Assembly: GCA_965603725.1 (NCBI GenBank)
Contig: CBFDEC010000029.1
Location: 1-39,214 of the forward strand
Length of the DNA stretch: 39,214 nt
Reading direction: 5' to 3'
DNA from: JAGGSN01 sp965603725
Lineage (GTDB): Bacteria; Zixibacteria; MSB-5A5; UBA10806; 4484-95
A program made the translations under genes and the position numbers. Below are positions 24,608 to 33,720 of this stretch, one piece after another. A model generated the notes under the pieces. It was given only the letters and a program-made list of their open reading frames with translations. It did not search any database and was not told the DNA's origin. Within the stretch, counting starts at the first letter, position 1. Every line of letters starts with the position of its first letter.

Positions 24608-26524
24608 ATGAAGCAGGTCATTAAAATTTGCTTATTTATGATTATTTTAACCAGCGTTGCGGTTTCTCAGCCTCAGCTTCGAGTTAAACCATCCCCCCTT
24701 TATTTTGGCTACATTTCTATAGGCGGGATAAACCAGCGTGAAATGCTGTTTATTAACATCGGTTTCTGGCCTGTGGTAATCGATTCCTGCCTTTATCAGG
24801 CGCCGTTCTATGTCGAAAATATTTCGGGGATTACTATTAATCCGGGCGATACTTTAACAGTCGAAACCTGCTTTTCTCCTGAAATTGAAACGGATTATTT
24901 AAGTTTTTATGATATTTATTACACCGGTCATTTCGGGCAATTCATATTCAGACTTAGAGTGACAGCTACGGGTATTCAAACGTTCGAGGCTGGCGAAATA
25001 ATCTGGTCGTATCAGCATATAGAAAACGTTGTTTGTGTGGCCGCCGCCGGAGATTACAACAATGACGGATTACCCGATGTTGTCGCTGAGGGTTATTTTC
25101 GCGGTGTTGACGGCGATCCGCTGGTTTGCCTTTCCGGTTCCAACTGCGGTTCTGCCGGCGTTGTTTGGTCGGTTCATCCCGAGGGCGGTTCCTCAAATTC
25201 GGGCGGCTTTGGCGATCAGTGCATAGCTTATGTTGACGACTTAAATGGCGATGGCTATGGCGATATCGTTCGCGCCGGCGCCTGGGAATGCCGGACTATC
25301 TTTGCCATTGACGGCTTAAGCGGCGCTACTATCTGGTCGTATGACACTTATCAGAACGGACCAAGCGCGTGGATTTATTCGGTTGCCCAGATTAACGATA
25401 TCAATGGAGACAGCATCCCGGAAGTTTTGGCAGGTTTGGGAAGTGACGCCAACAGGGCATATTGTTTGGACGGCGCTACCGGCGAACGTTTATGGCTTCG
25501 TGCGGCCGATGACGGCGTTGGTTCTGTCGCCTCGATTGATGATGTCAACGGTGACGGTTTTGATGATGCGGTGTTTTCCACTATCGATTATGGCGAACAT
25601 GTTTACTGTGTTTCGGGAGCATCGGAAGATACAGGAGATTTAATATGGAGCCATAATATTGGCAACAACGCTTATTCTCTTTCAATTATTGCTGACATCA
25701 ACAATGACGGTTTTCAAGATATAATTGTCGGCACCTGGGGCAGCGGCCTGGTCGCCTTGTCCGGCTACAGCGATGATGAAGAAGGCGCTCTGATCTGGCA
25801 ATATCCGATGAACAGTTATATCATGAGAGTCGTTTCATGCCCCGACCTCGATGACGATGGTTATGAAGATATCCTGGTGGCTTCATGGTCGAATTATACG
25901 CTGGCAATATCGGGAGCCGATGGCTCGGAAATATGGCGATATGATTGCGGTGATGAGGTATGGACGATAGATTTCACCGAGGATATTACCGGTGACAGCA
26001 TAATCGAGGTTGTTGCTGGCTCCCTAAACAGCAATGTCTATATGATCGATGGAGCCGCCGGCAGTCAAATCTGGCAATGCAATGTTTCTTGTGAACCGTT
26101 TTCAATTCGCGGCATCGGGGATGTTAATGGCGATGGTTATGCTGATGTTATCGCCGGCACCCGGATGGTTGACGATACCGGCGGAGAGGTCTTTTTGATA
26201 TCAGGGGGACCGCCTGAGCCAATCTTTATAGCTGAAACCAGTGTTGCCGTTCCGGCAAATTTTATTGCCACCACTAATTACCCTAACCCATTCAACAGCA
26301 GCGCCTTGATAAAATTCGGCCTCGATCAGGCTTCCGCTTACATACTGTCTATTTATGATATCACGGGCAGACTGGTCTGTAAAACTGAAGGTTATGGCCA
26401 TACAGGAATTAACACTGCCAGATGGTCTCCTGCCGGTAAAAACGAAATTGTCAGTGGAATATATATCTACCTGCTGAAAGCGGGAACGAAAACCGGCAAA
26501 GGCAAAATGACCTACCTTAAGTAA
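24608..26524 (+). CDS. Secreted FG-GAP/VCBS propeller protein with C-terminal sorting tail
   Basis: 638 residues. A signal peptide (KICLFMIILTSVAVSQP) is followed by an Ig-like domain of the ASPM/SPD-2/Hydin type (LRVKPSPLYFGYISIGG ... PGDTLTVETCFSP). Residues about 135-535 form a beta-propeller built on FG-GAP/VCBS calcium-binding units (DYNNDGLPDVV, DLNGDGYGDIV, DINGDSIPEVL, DVNGDGFDDAV, DINNDGFQDII, DVNGDGYADVI) alternating with PQQ-like strands such as GATIWSYD. The end is a T9SS-type tail (NYPNPFNSSALIKFGL ... GIYIYLLKAG). It begins 55 bp after the carboxypeptidase. An adhesive or scaffold role is inferred; no catalytic residues are seen. Confidence 0.9.
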   Translation: MKQVIKICLFMIILTSVAVSQPQLRVKPSPLYFGYISIGGINQREMLFINIGFWPVVIDSCLYQAPFYVENISGITINPGDTLTVETCFSPEIETDYLSFYDIYYTGHFGQFIFRLRVTATGIQTFEAGEIIWSYQHIENVVCVAAAGDYNNDGLPDVVAEGYFRGVDGDPLVCLSGSNCGSAGVVWSVHPEGGSSNSGGFGDQCIAYVDDLNGDGYGDIVRAGAWECRTIFAIDGLSGATIWSYDTYQNGPSAWIYSVAQINDINGDSIPEVLAGLGSDANRAYCLDGATGERLWLRAADDGVGSVASIDDVNGDGFDDAVFSTIDYGEHVYCVSGASEDTGDLIWSHNIGNNAYSLSIIADINNDGFQDIIVGTWGSGLVALSGYSDDEEGALIWQYPMNSYIMRVVSCPDLDDDGYEDILVASWSNYTLAISGADGSEIWRYDCGDEVWTIDFTEDITGDSIIEVVAGSLNSNVYMIDGAAGSQIWQCNVSCEPFSIRGIGDVNGDGYADVIAGTRMVDDTGGEVFLISGGPPEPIFIAETSVAVPANFIATTNYPNPFNSSALIKFGLDQASAYILSIYDITGRLVCKTEGYGHTGINTARWSPAGKNEIVSGIYIYLLKAGTKTGKGKMTYLK

Positions 26525-26613
26525 CGAGCAAAGCCATGTCCAGCTTCAATAGGCGGGCTAACCCGAATTATTCATAAAATCTATTTTATCACAAAAATTT
26601 GCTTTTAATCCTT

Positions 26614-26633
26614 TGTCCCAAGACACGTCCGTG
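26614..26633. repeat. 20-bp sequence shared, inverted, with 6988-7007
   Basis: TGTCCCAAGACACGTCCGTG is the exact reverse complement of 6988-7007. It lies 52 bp before hairpin-repeat copy 2, in the gap upstream of recC. Confidence 0.6.
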
Positions 26634-26684
26634 GATAATAATATGATAGAAATAATGTCAGGAATCCGCTAAAAATACAGCGTG

Positions 26685-26751
26685 TTGTGCTGTCGGAAGT
26701 TACTTCCGACAGTTCTGGCAGAAGAAGCACATGTTAAGATTTGTGAATAAT
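26685..26751 (+). repeat. Hairpin repeat, copy 2 (upstream of recC)
   Basis: Differs from copy 1 (10246-10312) at only about 3 of 67 positions. The inverted repeat CTGTCGGAAG-TTA-CTTCCGACAG is intact. The rest of the 335-bp gap between the FG-GAP gene and recC shows no gene. Confidence 0.75.
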
Positions 26752-26859
26752 CCGGTCTAAGTTCATTAACGAACCCAACGTTTCCTTGAATTAACCTTGC
26801 AAACCAAAATCATATCGCTTAATTTTTCAAGTGCGGTAAACTTTTTATAAAGGAATTGC

Positions 26860-29800
26860 ATGTCCGGCATGAAACTGTATACCAGCAACCGGCTGGAAAT
26901 ACTCATTGAAAAACTGGCGAGTAAAATATCATCACAGCCGCTATGTTCGCCATTAGCCGGCGAGATAATCATTGTCCAGAGCAAGGGAATGGAACGCTGG
27001 ATTTCAATGGAGCTTGCCCGGCGCCACGGTGTATGCGCCAACTGTCGTTTTCCCTTTCCAAATAACTTTGTGCGCCAGGTATTCCGGGAGTCTATCGATA
27101 ATTTACCGGATGAAACCGGATTCGATCCGGACTTTTTGACCTGGAAGGTTATGAAACAGCTTCCAACCCTATTGAACAAAGCTGAATTTGAAAGCCTGAA
27201 ATCTTACCTTGACGAAGACAGTGATGGTTTGAAGCTTTATCAGCTTTCCTGGCGTATCGCCGACACATTCGATCAATATCTGATATTCCGCCCCGAAATG
27301 ATCCTTGGCTGGACAAAAAAAACAGCGGACAACTGGCAGGCGGTTTTATGGCAAAAAGTTGTCGGCCATCAGGAGATTGCTCATCGGGCGGCATTGCGAG
27401 AAATATTCTTAGAAAGGGTCAAAGACAGCTCTTATAAAATATCGAGTCTACCCGAAAGGATTTCGGTTTTTGGTATATCCGCCTTACCGCCTTTCCATAT
27501 AAGTATCTTTTATGCGCTGTCTTTCCATATTGAGGTAAACCTCTTTCTTATGAACCCCTGCCGTGAATACTGGGAAGATATCGTATCCGACTGGGAAACG
27601 AATAAAATCAGCCGCCGAAAAATCAAGCAATCCCAGTCAGTATCCAGCCTTCATCTCGAAAAAGGCAACTCGCTTTTAGCCTCGATGGGAACCCTGGGCA
27701 GGGATTTCTTCTCGCTGATTAATGAACTCGATGTCGAGGAAAACAGCTTTATCGAGGAACCCGAACCGGCCAACATGCTTTCCTTTATCCAATCGGACAT
27801 ATTAAATCTTACGGAAAGAGGCAAACAACCTGATGACATCGTTACGGTGTCAGAAGATGATTATTCAATACAGGTTCATTCCTGCCACAGTCCGATGAGA
27901 GAAATCGAGGTTCTATATGACAACCTGCTGGCTATGTTTGAGGCTGACTCTGAACTGATGCTCAGGGATACCCTGGTCATGACTCCCGATATCGAATTGT
28001 ACATGCCCTATATACAGGCAGTTTTCGACAGGTCATCGGGCGGCGCCCAAAATATTCCATACAGTATCGCTGACCGCAGTTTCAGCAGCGAAAGTCCGGT
28101 AATCGATTCGTTCATGGCGATATTGAATTTGAGCGGGAGCAGGTTTAACGCTTCTGAGGTGTTGTCATTGCTTGAGTCGCCTTATGTGCATCAAAAATTC
28201 GGGCTGGGAATGGACGAGGTCGAGCTCATTCATCAATGGGTAATAAAAACCCGTATACGCTGGGGTATCGACAAGAACAACCGGGATAAGTTCAGTTTGC
28301 CATCATACCCCGAAAACACCTGGCAGGCGGGACTGGAAAGGCTTCTGCTGGGTTATGCCATGCCGGGCAATAACGAAAAGCTGTTTAACGGAATTCTTCC
28401 CTATGATGAAATAGAGGGCGATGATACATTAACGCTGGGGAAATTTGCCGAATTTACCGATCAGCTTTTTTCTCATGTGAATTCTCTCGATAAACCTCGA
28501 CCCTTAAGCGCCTGGGCAAATACCTTAAACTCTCTGTGCGACAGGTTTATTTTAACAGACGATGACGCCGAACGGGAGGCGCAGGTAATCCGCAACGCCT
28601 GCAATAAACTTGCAGAATTTGAAAGGGAATCGGGTTTTAATGAAAGCATTAGCCTGGATGTAATTAAGTCTTACCTCAGGGATGAACTCGAAAATAAAGG
28701 TTTTGGATTTGGTTTTGTTGCCGGGGCGGTTTCATTCTGCGCCATGCTGCCGATGCGAAGCATCCCATTCAAAGTTATCTGCATCATCGGCCTAAACAAT
28801 GACACCTACCCGAGACAGACCCGGCCGCTTGGTTTCGACCTGATGGCTAAAGACCCGAAACGTGGGGACAGGTCACGTAGAAATGACGACCGCTACCTGT
28901 TTCTCGAGGCTATACTCTCGGCCCGGAAAAGGTTCTATATCAGCTATGTGGGACAAAGCATTGATGACAACAGCATAATACCGCCATCGGTAGTAACCAG
29001 CGAACTGTTAGATTATATCGAAAAAGGCTTTAAACTCCCCGACGCAAATATCCTTGACCATATAGCAACAAGACATCGCCTGCAGGCTTTCAGCCCCGGA
29101 TATTTTGAAGATAATGGAAAATTGTTCAGCTACTCCTATGAAAATTGCCAGGCCAGCCGGATTATGACAGGCAGCCGAAGTGAACCAGAGCCTTTTATAG
29201 CCGGAGGTCTTCCTGAACCCGATGATGAGTACAAGCAAATAGGCATTGAGCAACTATACAGTTTCTTTAAAAATCCCTCGAAATATCTGCTCAAACATCG
29301 CCTTGGAATAAACCTTGAACGCCATACTACCGCGCTTGAGGACAGGGAGCCTTATGATATCAAAGGCCTGGAAAAATACAGCCTTGAAGATAGCCTTCTT
29401 CATAAGCGGCTCAATGGTGAAAACATAAAAGATCAATATGCGGTTACCAGCGCTAAAGGAATTCTGCCGCACGGCACACCGGGGCGATGTTTATATGATG
29501 ATATTGCAGACAACATTCATGATTTTGCTGATAGAATAAATGGCTTTACCGGCAGTGATGCTTATCAGCCGTTGGAGGTTGACCTTAATATTTCCGGTTT
29601 TAAGATTACCGGCCGAATCGAGGGCATATTCCCGGATGGATTAATTCAATATAGAATGGCCAGAGTTAAACCCAAGGACATGCTGAGAACCTGGCTGTAT
29701 CATCTGCTTTTCAATATACAAAAACCTGCCTCGTATCCGGATAACAGCATATATATCGGTAGCGATGAAATATGCGAATACAAGCATGTCGATGACGGCG

Positions 29801-30087
29801 AAGCGATTCTCAGACAGCTTCTAAAAATCTACTGGTCAGGTTTGATGAAACCGGCGCCTTTTTTCCCGGAGTCTTCATATGTTTATGCCAAAAATATAAT
29901 CGACAGCAAAACAGAAGATTTCGCCATGAGCCGGGTTGAAAAAGCCTGGCAGCAGGATGATTTTAGCAGAGGTGAATGCGAGGATGAGTATTTCAGACTT
30001 TGCTTTGGTAATATCGATCCTTTCGACGATGAGTTTAAGAGTATCGCCAGAAAGGTTTATGAACCTATGTTAAAACATCTTGCATAA
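26860..30087 (+). CDS. recC: Exodeoxyribonuclease V subunit gamma
   Basis: 1075 residues, against 1122 in E. coli. RecC scans for Chi and splits the duplex for the two motor subunits; it has a dead helicase/nuclease fold. The family start is clear: MKLYTSNRLEILIEKLASKI, then IIVQSKGMERWISMELARRHG and FPFPN. The C-terminal region contains the dead nuclease-like part and the RecB/RecD contact area. AAGGA precedes the ATG. recB follows 12 bp downstream and then recD, with no ptrA gene between as in E. coli. Chi specificity cannot be read from sequence alone. Confidence 0.95.
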   Translation: MSGMKLYTSNRLEILIEKLASKISSQPLCSPLAGEIIIVQSKGMERWISMELARRHGVCANCRFPFPNNFVRQVFRESIDNLPDETGFDPDFLTWKVMKQLPTLLNKAEFESLKSYLDEDSDGLKLYQLSWRIADTFDQYLIFRPEMILGWTKKTADNWQAVLWQKVVGHQEIAHRAALREIFLERVKDSSYKISSLPERISVFGISALPPFHISIFYALSFHIEVNLFLMNPCREYWEDIVSDWETNKISRRKIKQSQSVSSLHLEKGNSLLASMGTLGRDFFSLINELDVEENSFIEEPEPANMLSFIQSDILNLTERGKQPDDIVTVSEDDYSIQVHSCHSPMREIEVLYDNLLAMFEADSELMLRDTLVMTPDIELYMPYIQAVFDRSSGGAQNIPYSIADRSFSSESPVIDSFMAILNLSGSRFNASEVLSLLESPYVHQKFGLGMDEVELIHQWVIKTRIRWGIDKNNRDKFSLPSYPENTWQAGLERLLLGYAMPGNNEKLFNGILPYDEIEGDDTLTLGKFAEFTDQLFSHVNSLDKPRPLSAWANTLNSLCDRFILTDDDAEREAQVIRNACNKLAEFERESGFNESISLDVIKSYLRDELENKGFGFGFVAGAVSFCAMLPMRSIPFKVICIIGLNNDTYPRQTRPLGFDLMAKDPKRGDRSRRNDDRYLFLEAILSARKRFYISYVGQSIDDNSIIPPSVVTSELLDYIEKGFKLPDANILDHIATRHRLQAFSPGYFEDNGKLFSYSYENCQASRIMTGSRSEPEPFIAGGLPEPDDEYKQIGIEQLYSFFKNPSKYLLKHRLGINLERHTTALEDREPYDIKGLEKYSLEDSLLHKRLNGENIKDQYAVTSAKGILPHGTPGRCLYDDIADNIHDFADRINGFTGSDAYQPLEVDLNISGFKITGRIEGIFPDGLIQYRMARVKPKDMLRTWLYHLLFNIQKPASYPDNSIYIGSDEICEYKHVDDGEAILRQLLKIYWSGLMKPAPFFPESSYVYAKNIIDSKTEDFAMSRVEKAWQQDDFSRGECEDEYFRLCFGNIDPFDDEFKSIARKVYEPMLKHLA

Positions 30088-30099
30088 GAAAATCATAGT

Positions 30100-33000
30100 A
30101 TGGTAGAGTTCGATTTAATAAACGCTCCCCTTAAGGGAACAAATCTCATTGAAGCCAGCGCTGGTACCGGCAAGACATATGCTATTTCAGGATTGTTTAT
30201 AAGGCTGATTCTGGAAAAGAAACTGCTGGTGAACGAGATACTGGTAGTGACATTTACACAAGCCGCCACCGAGGAGTTAAAAGACAGGATTCGTGGAAAA
30301 CTTAAACAGACTCTTGAGATAATCAAAACCGGCAATGGCGATGATCCGGTATTGAAAACCCTTGTGGAAAAATGTACCGATCGTGTTGATGCCGTCAGAC
30401 GAGTGGAAACGGCGCTGAGAAATTTCGACGAAGCCGCCATCTCCACCATACACGGTTTCTGCCAGAGGACTCTTCGGGAGAACGCTTTTGAAAGCGGCAG
30501 TCTTTTCGATACTGAGCTGGTCGATGATTTATCGGGCCTCAAACTGGAAGTTGTCGATGATTTCTGGCGCAATTATTTTTGCAATGTTTCCCCGATATTT
30601 GCCAATTATATCAGAAATAAAAACCTTAATCCTGATTACTTTCTGAAGCGCATCGGCAGGCTTCATGAAAAACCAACGCTCAATATAATCCCGCAGACCG
30701 CTGTCCCGGATACAGAACAACTGGAAGAAAGGTATACAACAGCTTTCGAAAATGTGCGACATGAGTGGGTTTCGGTTAGCGGTATTGTTGAAGATATCTT
30801 CTTGAACTTTGAAGGTTTAAACAGAGCGAAATATAAAAAGAGCAATGCCGCAGGCTGGCTGGTTCAGATAAGAAATTACCTGAGCTCTAACAGCCCCGAT
30901 CCATTGTTTGAAAAGTTCATCAAATTCACTTCGAGTGAAATAAACAACTCGCTTAAGAAAAACGCCGACCCCCTCAACCTGCCGTTTTTAGATCTCTGTG
31001 AGGAATTGCAATCGGTTTATGATGGACTATTTGGAGCATTCGAGCAAAAGCGTTTGGGACTTGAAATAAAGCTATTTGAATACCTTCAGGATGAACTTGC
31101 GATAAGGAAGCAAAAACAAAACATCCAGTTTTATGATGATTTATTGAATAAGCTGTATTATGCTCTTTTAAAAACCGGCGGCGCAGAGCTTTGCCGCGCA
31201 GTCAGGAACAAGTATAAAGCCGCCTTAATAGACGAGTTTCAGGACACCGATCCGGTTCAGTATTTTATTTTCGATAAGATATTCGGCGGTCCTGAAAATA
31301 TTCTCTTTCTCATCGGCGATCCCAAACAGGCGATTTACAGCTTCCGGGGCGCCGATGTTTATGCATATTTGAAAGCGATTAAACAGGCGGATGTCAGGCA
31401 AACCCTTACCAGCAACTGGCGTTCTGAACCCGCTTTGATCAAGGCGGTTAATGCCATTTTTGAATATACGGAAAGACCATTTGTGTCATCCGAAATCCCG
31501 TTTATCAGGGCAACGGCGGCGCAAAAAGACGACCGCGCTTATCTTATAATAAACGGTACTTCAGAACCGCCATTTTATCTATGGTTTGTCGATACAGATT
31601 CACTTGAAGAGCGAAGGCTTACCAGGGATGGATTAATTAAAAAACCAGACGCCCAGAAAATAATTTCAAGGGCAATCGCCTCAGAAACATCAAGGCTTCT
31701 TAATCTGTCGGCAAACAACAAAGCAGTCATAGGCGAAAAGCCCCTCATCGCCGGCGATATAGCCGTCTTGGTTAGAACAAATAAGGAAGCTCATCCGGTC
31801 AAAGAGGCCCTGAGCGCCCTGAATATCCCGAGTGTCCTGTATAGCGACGCTGATTTGTTCGAGTCTCATGAGGCCGCCGAAATGGAAAGGCTGTTAACCG
31901 GCATAGTCAGAACGGACAGCGAAAGCCTGTTAAAAGCGGCGCTGGCTACTGATATTATAGGTTTAAACGGTGAGAAGATATTTGAACTCTCGGAGAATGA
32001 AAAAGAATGGGAATTATGGCATGATAAGTTCAGTTATTACCATGATCTCTGGAACAGGTTCGGCTTTTTCAGGATGATTCGATTTTTGATAACCCTCGAA
32101 AATGTCCGTAGCCGCCTGCTGGCTTTTCCCGATGGCGAACGCCGCCTGACAAACCTTCTGCATCTCTCGGAGACACTAAACAACATATCGTTCAAAGAAA
32201 AGCTGGACATGACCGGGCTGTTAAAGTGGCTGTCAGACCGGAATGACAATAACATTCAACGTCTCGAAGAACATCAACTCCGCTTAGAAAGCGACGAGAA
32301 TGCTGTGAAGATAGTCACCATTCACAAAAGCAAGGGTCTGGAATATCCGATAGTATTCTGCCCGTTTACCTGGGGCGATTCAAGGCTAAGAAAAGACGGG
32401 AACAATATCTTCCATGATGAGCAAAACGACTTTCAGCTTACATTGGACCTCGGTTCTGATAATTACAACAATAATAAAGTATCAGCCGAAAAAGAGCTCT
32501 TAGCTGAAAACCTTCGCTTGTTATACGTGGCAATCACCCGGGCTAAAAGCCGCTGTTATTTAGCCTGGGGAAGATTCAACAAGGCGGCTACCTCGGCAAT
32601 GGCGTATATGCTCGTCCGGCCAGAGCATAACGACTCAAGCAACTTGCTAACAGAATTAGAAGCAGGTTTTAACGGTATTACCGACAAGGAATTTTACTCA
32701 CGGTTAAAAACAATCCAGAGCAACGCCGACAGAGCATTACTGCTTGAAAAATTACCCCGGGATTCCGGTATGAAATATATACCTCCATTAATCGATCAAA
32801 ATAATTTAAGTTGCCGTGAATTCTCCGGAGCCATTGATCACAGCTGGAAAGTAGCTAGCTTCTCATACCTGATATCAGGTTTGCCCTATACAGCAGAATT
32901 GCCTGATCGCGATTTACCCGGCAGATCGGATGAACTCATAAAAGAAACCCACAGATCTGATATTTTCGCTTTCCCTGGAGGAATAAAAACCGGAACGTTA

Positions 33001-33720
33001 CTGCATGAGATATTCGAACATTATGATTTTGCTCAAAAAGCTGAACCTGCATTAAGCGAGCTCGTGACAGGCAAGCTGGAGAAATACGGGTTTGAGCTTT
33101 CGTGGACTGACACAGTCTGCGATATGATAAACAGGGTAATTTCGGCTCCGCTAGAACACAACGGTGGTAGTTTTACACTGTCAAATATACACGGTAGCGA
33201 CAGGCTCAATGAGCTGGAATTTTATTTTCCGTTAGGTGCGATTACTCCTGAAAAAATAAGCGGCATATTCGCCAACCACCGGATACTTGATATTCCTTCC
33301 GACTTTCCCGAGTTAATTCAGCGATTGCAGTTCTCGCCGGTTAAAGGTTTCATGAAAGGCTTCATGGATTTAGTCTTCATTTATGATAATAAATATTACC
33401 TTGTCGATTGGAAATCAAACCATCTCGGCTATACGATTGAGGATTACAGCCCTGAAAAGCTTTTTAACGTGATGAAAAACAACCATTATTTACTTCAATA
33501 TCATATTTATACCGTGGCTTTAAATAAGTACCTGTCGTTCAAGCAACCCGGTTATGATTACAAAACTCATTTCGGGGGGGTATATTATCTGTTTCTGCGC
33601 GGAATAGACCCATCAACCGGCAAAAACTATGGCATATACTATGATTTGCCTTCAGAGGAATTGATAAACGAACTCTCGGATAATTTAATTATTAAACCTG
33701 GACTGATAAACAATGAATAG
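30100..33720 (+). CDS. recB: Exodeoxyribonuclease V subunit beta (3'-5' helicase-nuclease)
   Basis: 1206 residues, against 1180 in E. coli. The SF1A helicase motifs are complete: Walker A EASAGTGKT with K25, motif Ia VTFTQAATEELKDRIR, motif II DEFQDTDP starting at D378, motif III GDPKQAIYSFRGAD, motif V TIHKSKGLEYP around 740-750 and motif VI LYVAITRAKSR. The C-terminal nuclease domain has GFMDLVF and VDWKSN with D1103 and K1105. It drives 3'-5' unwinding and all DNA cleavage in RecBCD double-strand break repair. It overlaps recD by 8 bp, so the two are translationally coupled. Confidence 0.98.
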   Translation: MVEFDLINAPLKGTNLIEASAGTGKTYAISGLFIRLILEKKLLVNEILVVTFTQAATEELKDRIRGKLKQTLEIIKTGNGDDPVLKTLVEKCTDRVDAVRRVETALRNFDEAAISTIHGFCQRTLRENAFESGSLFDTELVDDLSGLKLEVVDDFWRNYFCNVSPIFANYIRNKNLNPDYFLKRIGRLHEKPTLNIIPQTAVPDTEQLEERYTTAFENVRHEWVSVSGIVEDIFLNFEGLNRAKYKKSNAAGWLVQIRNYLSSNSPDPLFEKFIKFTSSEINNSLKKNADPLNLPFLDLCEELQSVYDGLFGAFEQKRLGLEIKLFEYLQDELAIRKQKQNIQFYDDLLNKLYYALLKTGGAELCRAVRNKYKAALIDEFQDTDPVQYFIFDKIFGGPENILFLIGDPKQAIYSFRGADVYAYLKAIKQADVRQTLTSNWRSEPALIKAVNAIFEYTERPFVSSEIPFIRATAAQKDDRAYLIINGTSEPPFYLWFVDTDSLEERRLTRDGLIKKPDAQKIISRAIASETSRLLNLSANNKAVIGEKPLIAGDIAVLVRTNKEAHPVKEALSALNIPSVLYSDADLFESHEAAEMERLLTGIVRTDSESLLKAALATDIIGLNGEKIFELSENEKEWELWHDKFSYYHDLWNRFGFFRMIRFLITLENVRSRLLAFPDGERRLTNLLHLSETLNNISFKEKLDMTGLLKWLSDRNDNNIQRLEEHQLRLESDENAVKIVTIHKSKGLEYPIVFCPFTWGDSRLRKDGNNIFHDEQNDFQLTLDLGSDNYNNNKVSAEKELLAENLRLLYVAITRAKSRCYLAWGRFNKAATSAMAYMLVRPEHNDSSNLLTELEAGFNGITDKEFYSRLKTIQSNADRALLLEKLPRDSGMKYIPPLIDQNNLSCREFSGAIDHSWKVASFSYLISGLPYTAELPDRDLPGRSDELIKETHRSDIFAFPGGIKTGTLLHEIFEHYDFAQKAEPALSELVTGKLEKYGFELSWTDTVCDMINRVISAPLEHNGGSFTLSNIHGSDRLNELEFYFPLGAITPEKISGIFANHRILDIPSDFPELIQRLQFSPVKGFMKGFMDLVFIYDNKYYLVDWKSNHLGYTIEDYSPEKLFNVMKNNHYLLQYHIYTVALNKYLSFKQPGYDYKTHFGGVYYLFLRGIDPSTGKNYGIYYDLPSEELINELSDNLIIKPGLINNE

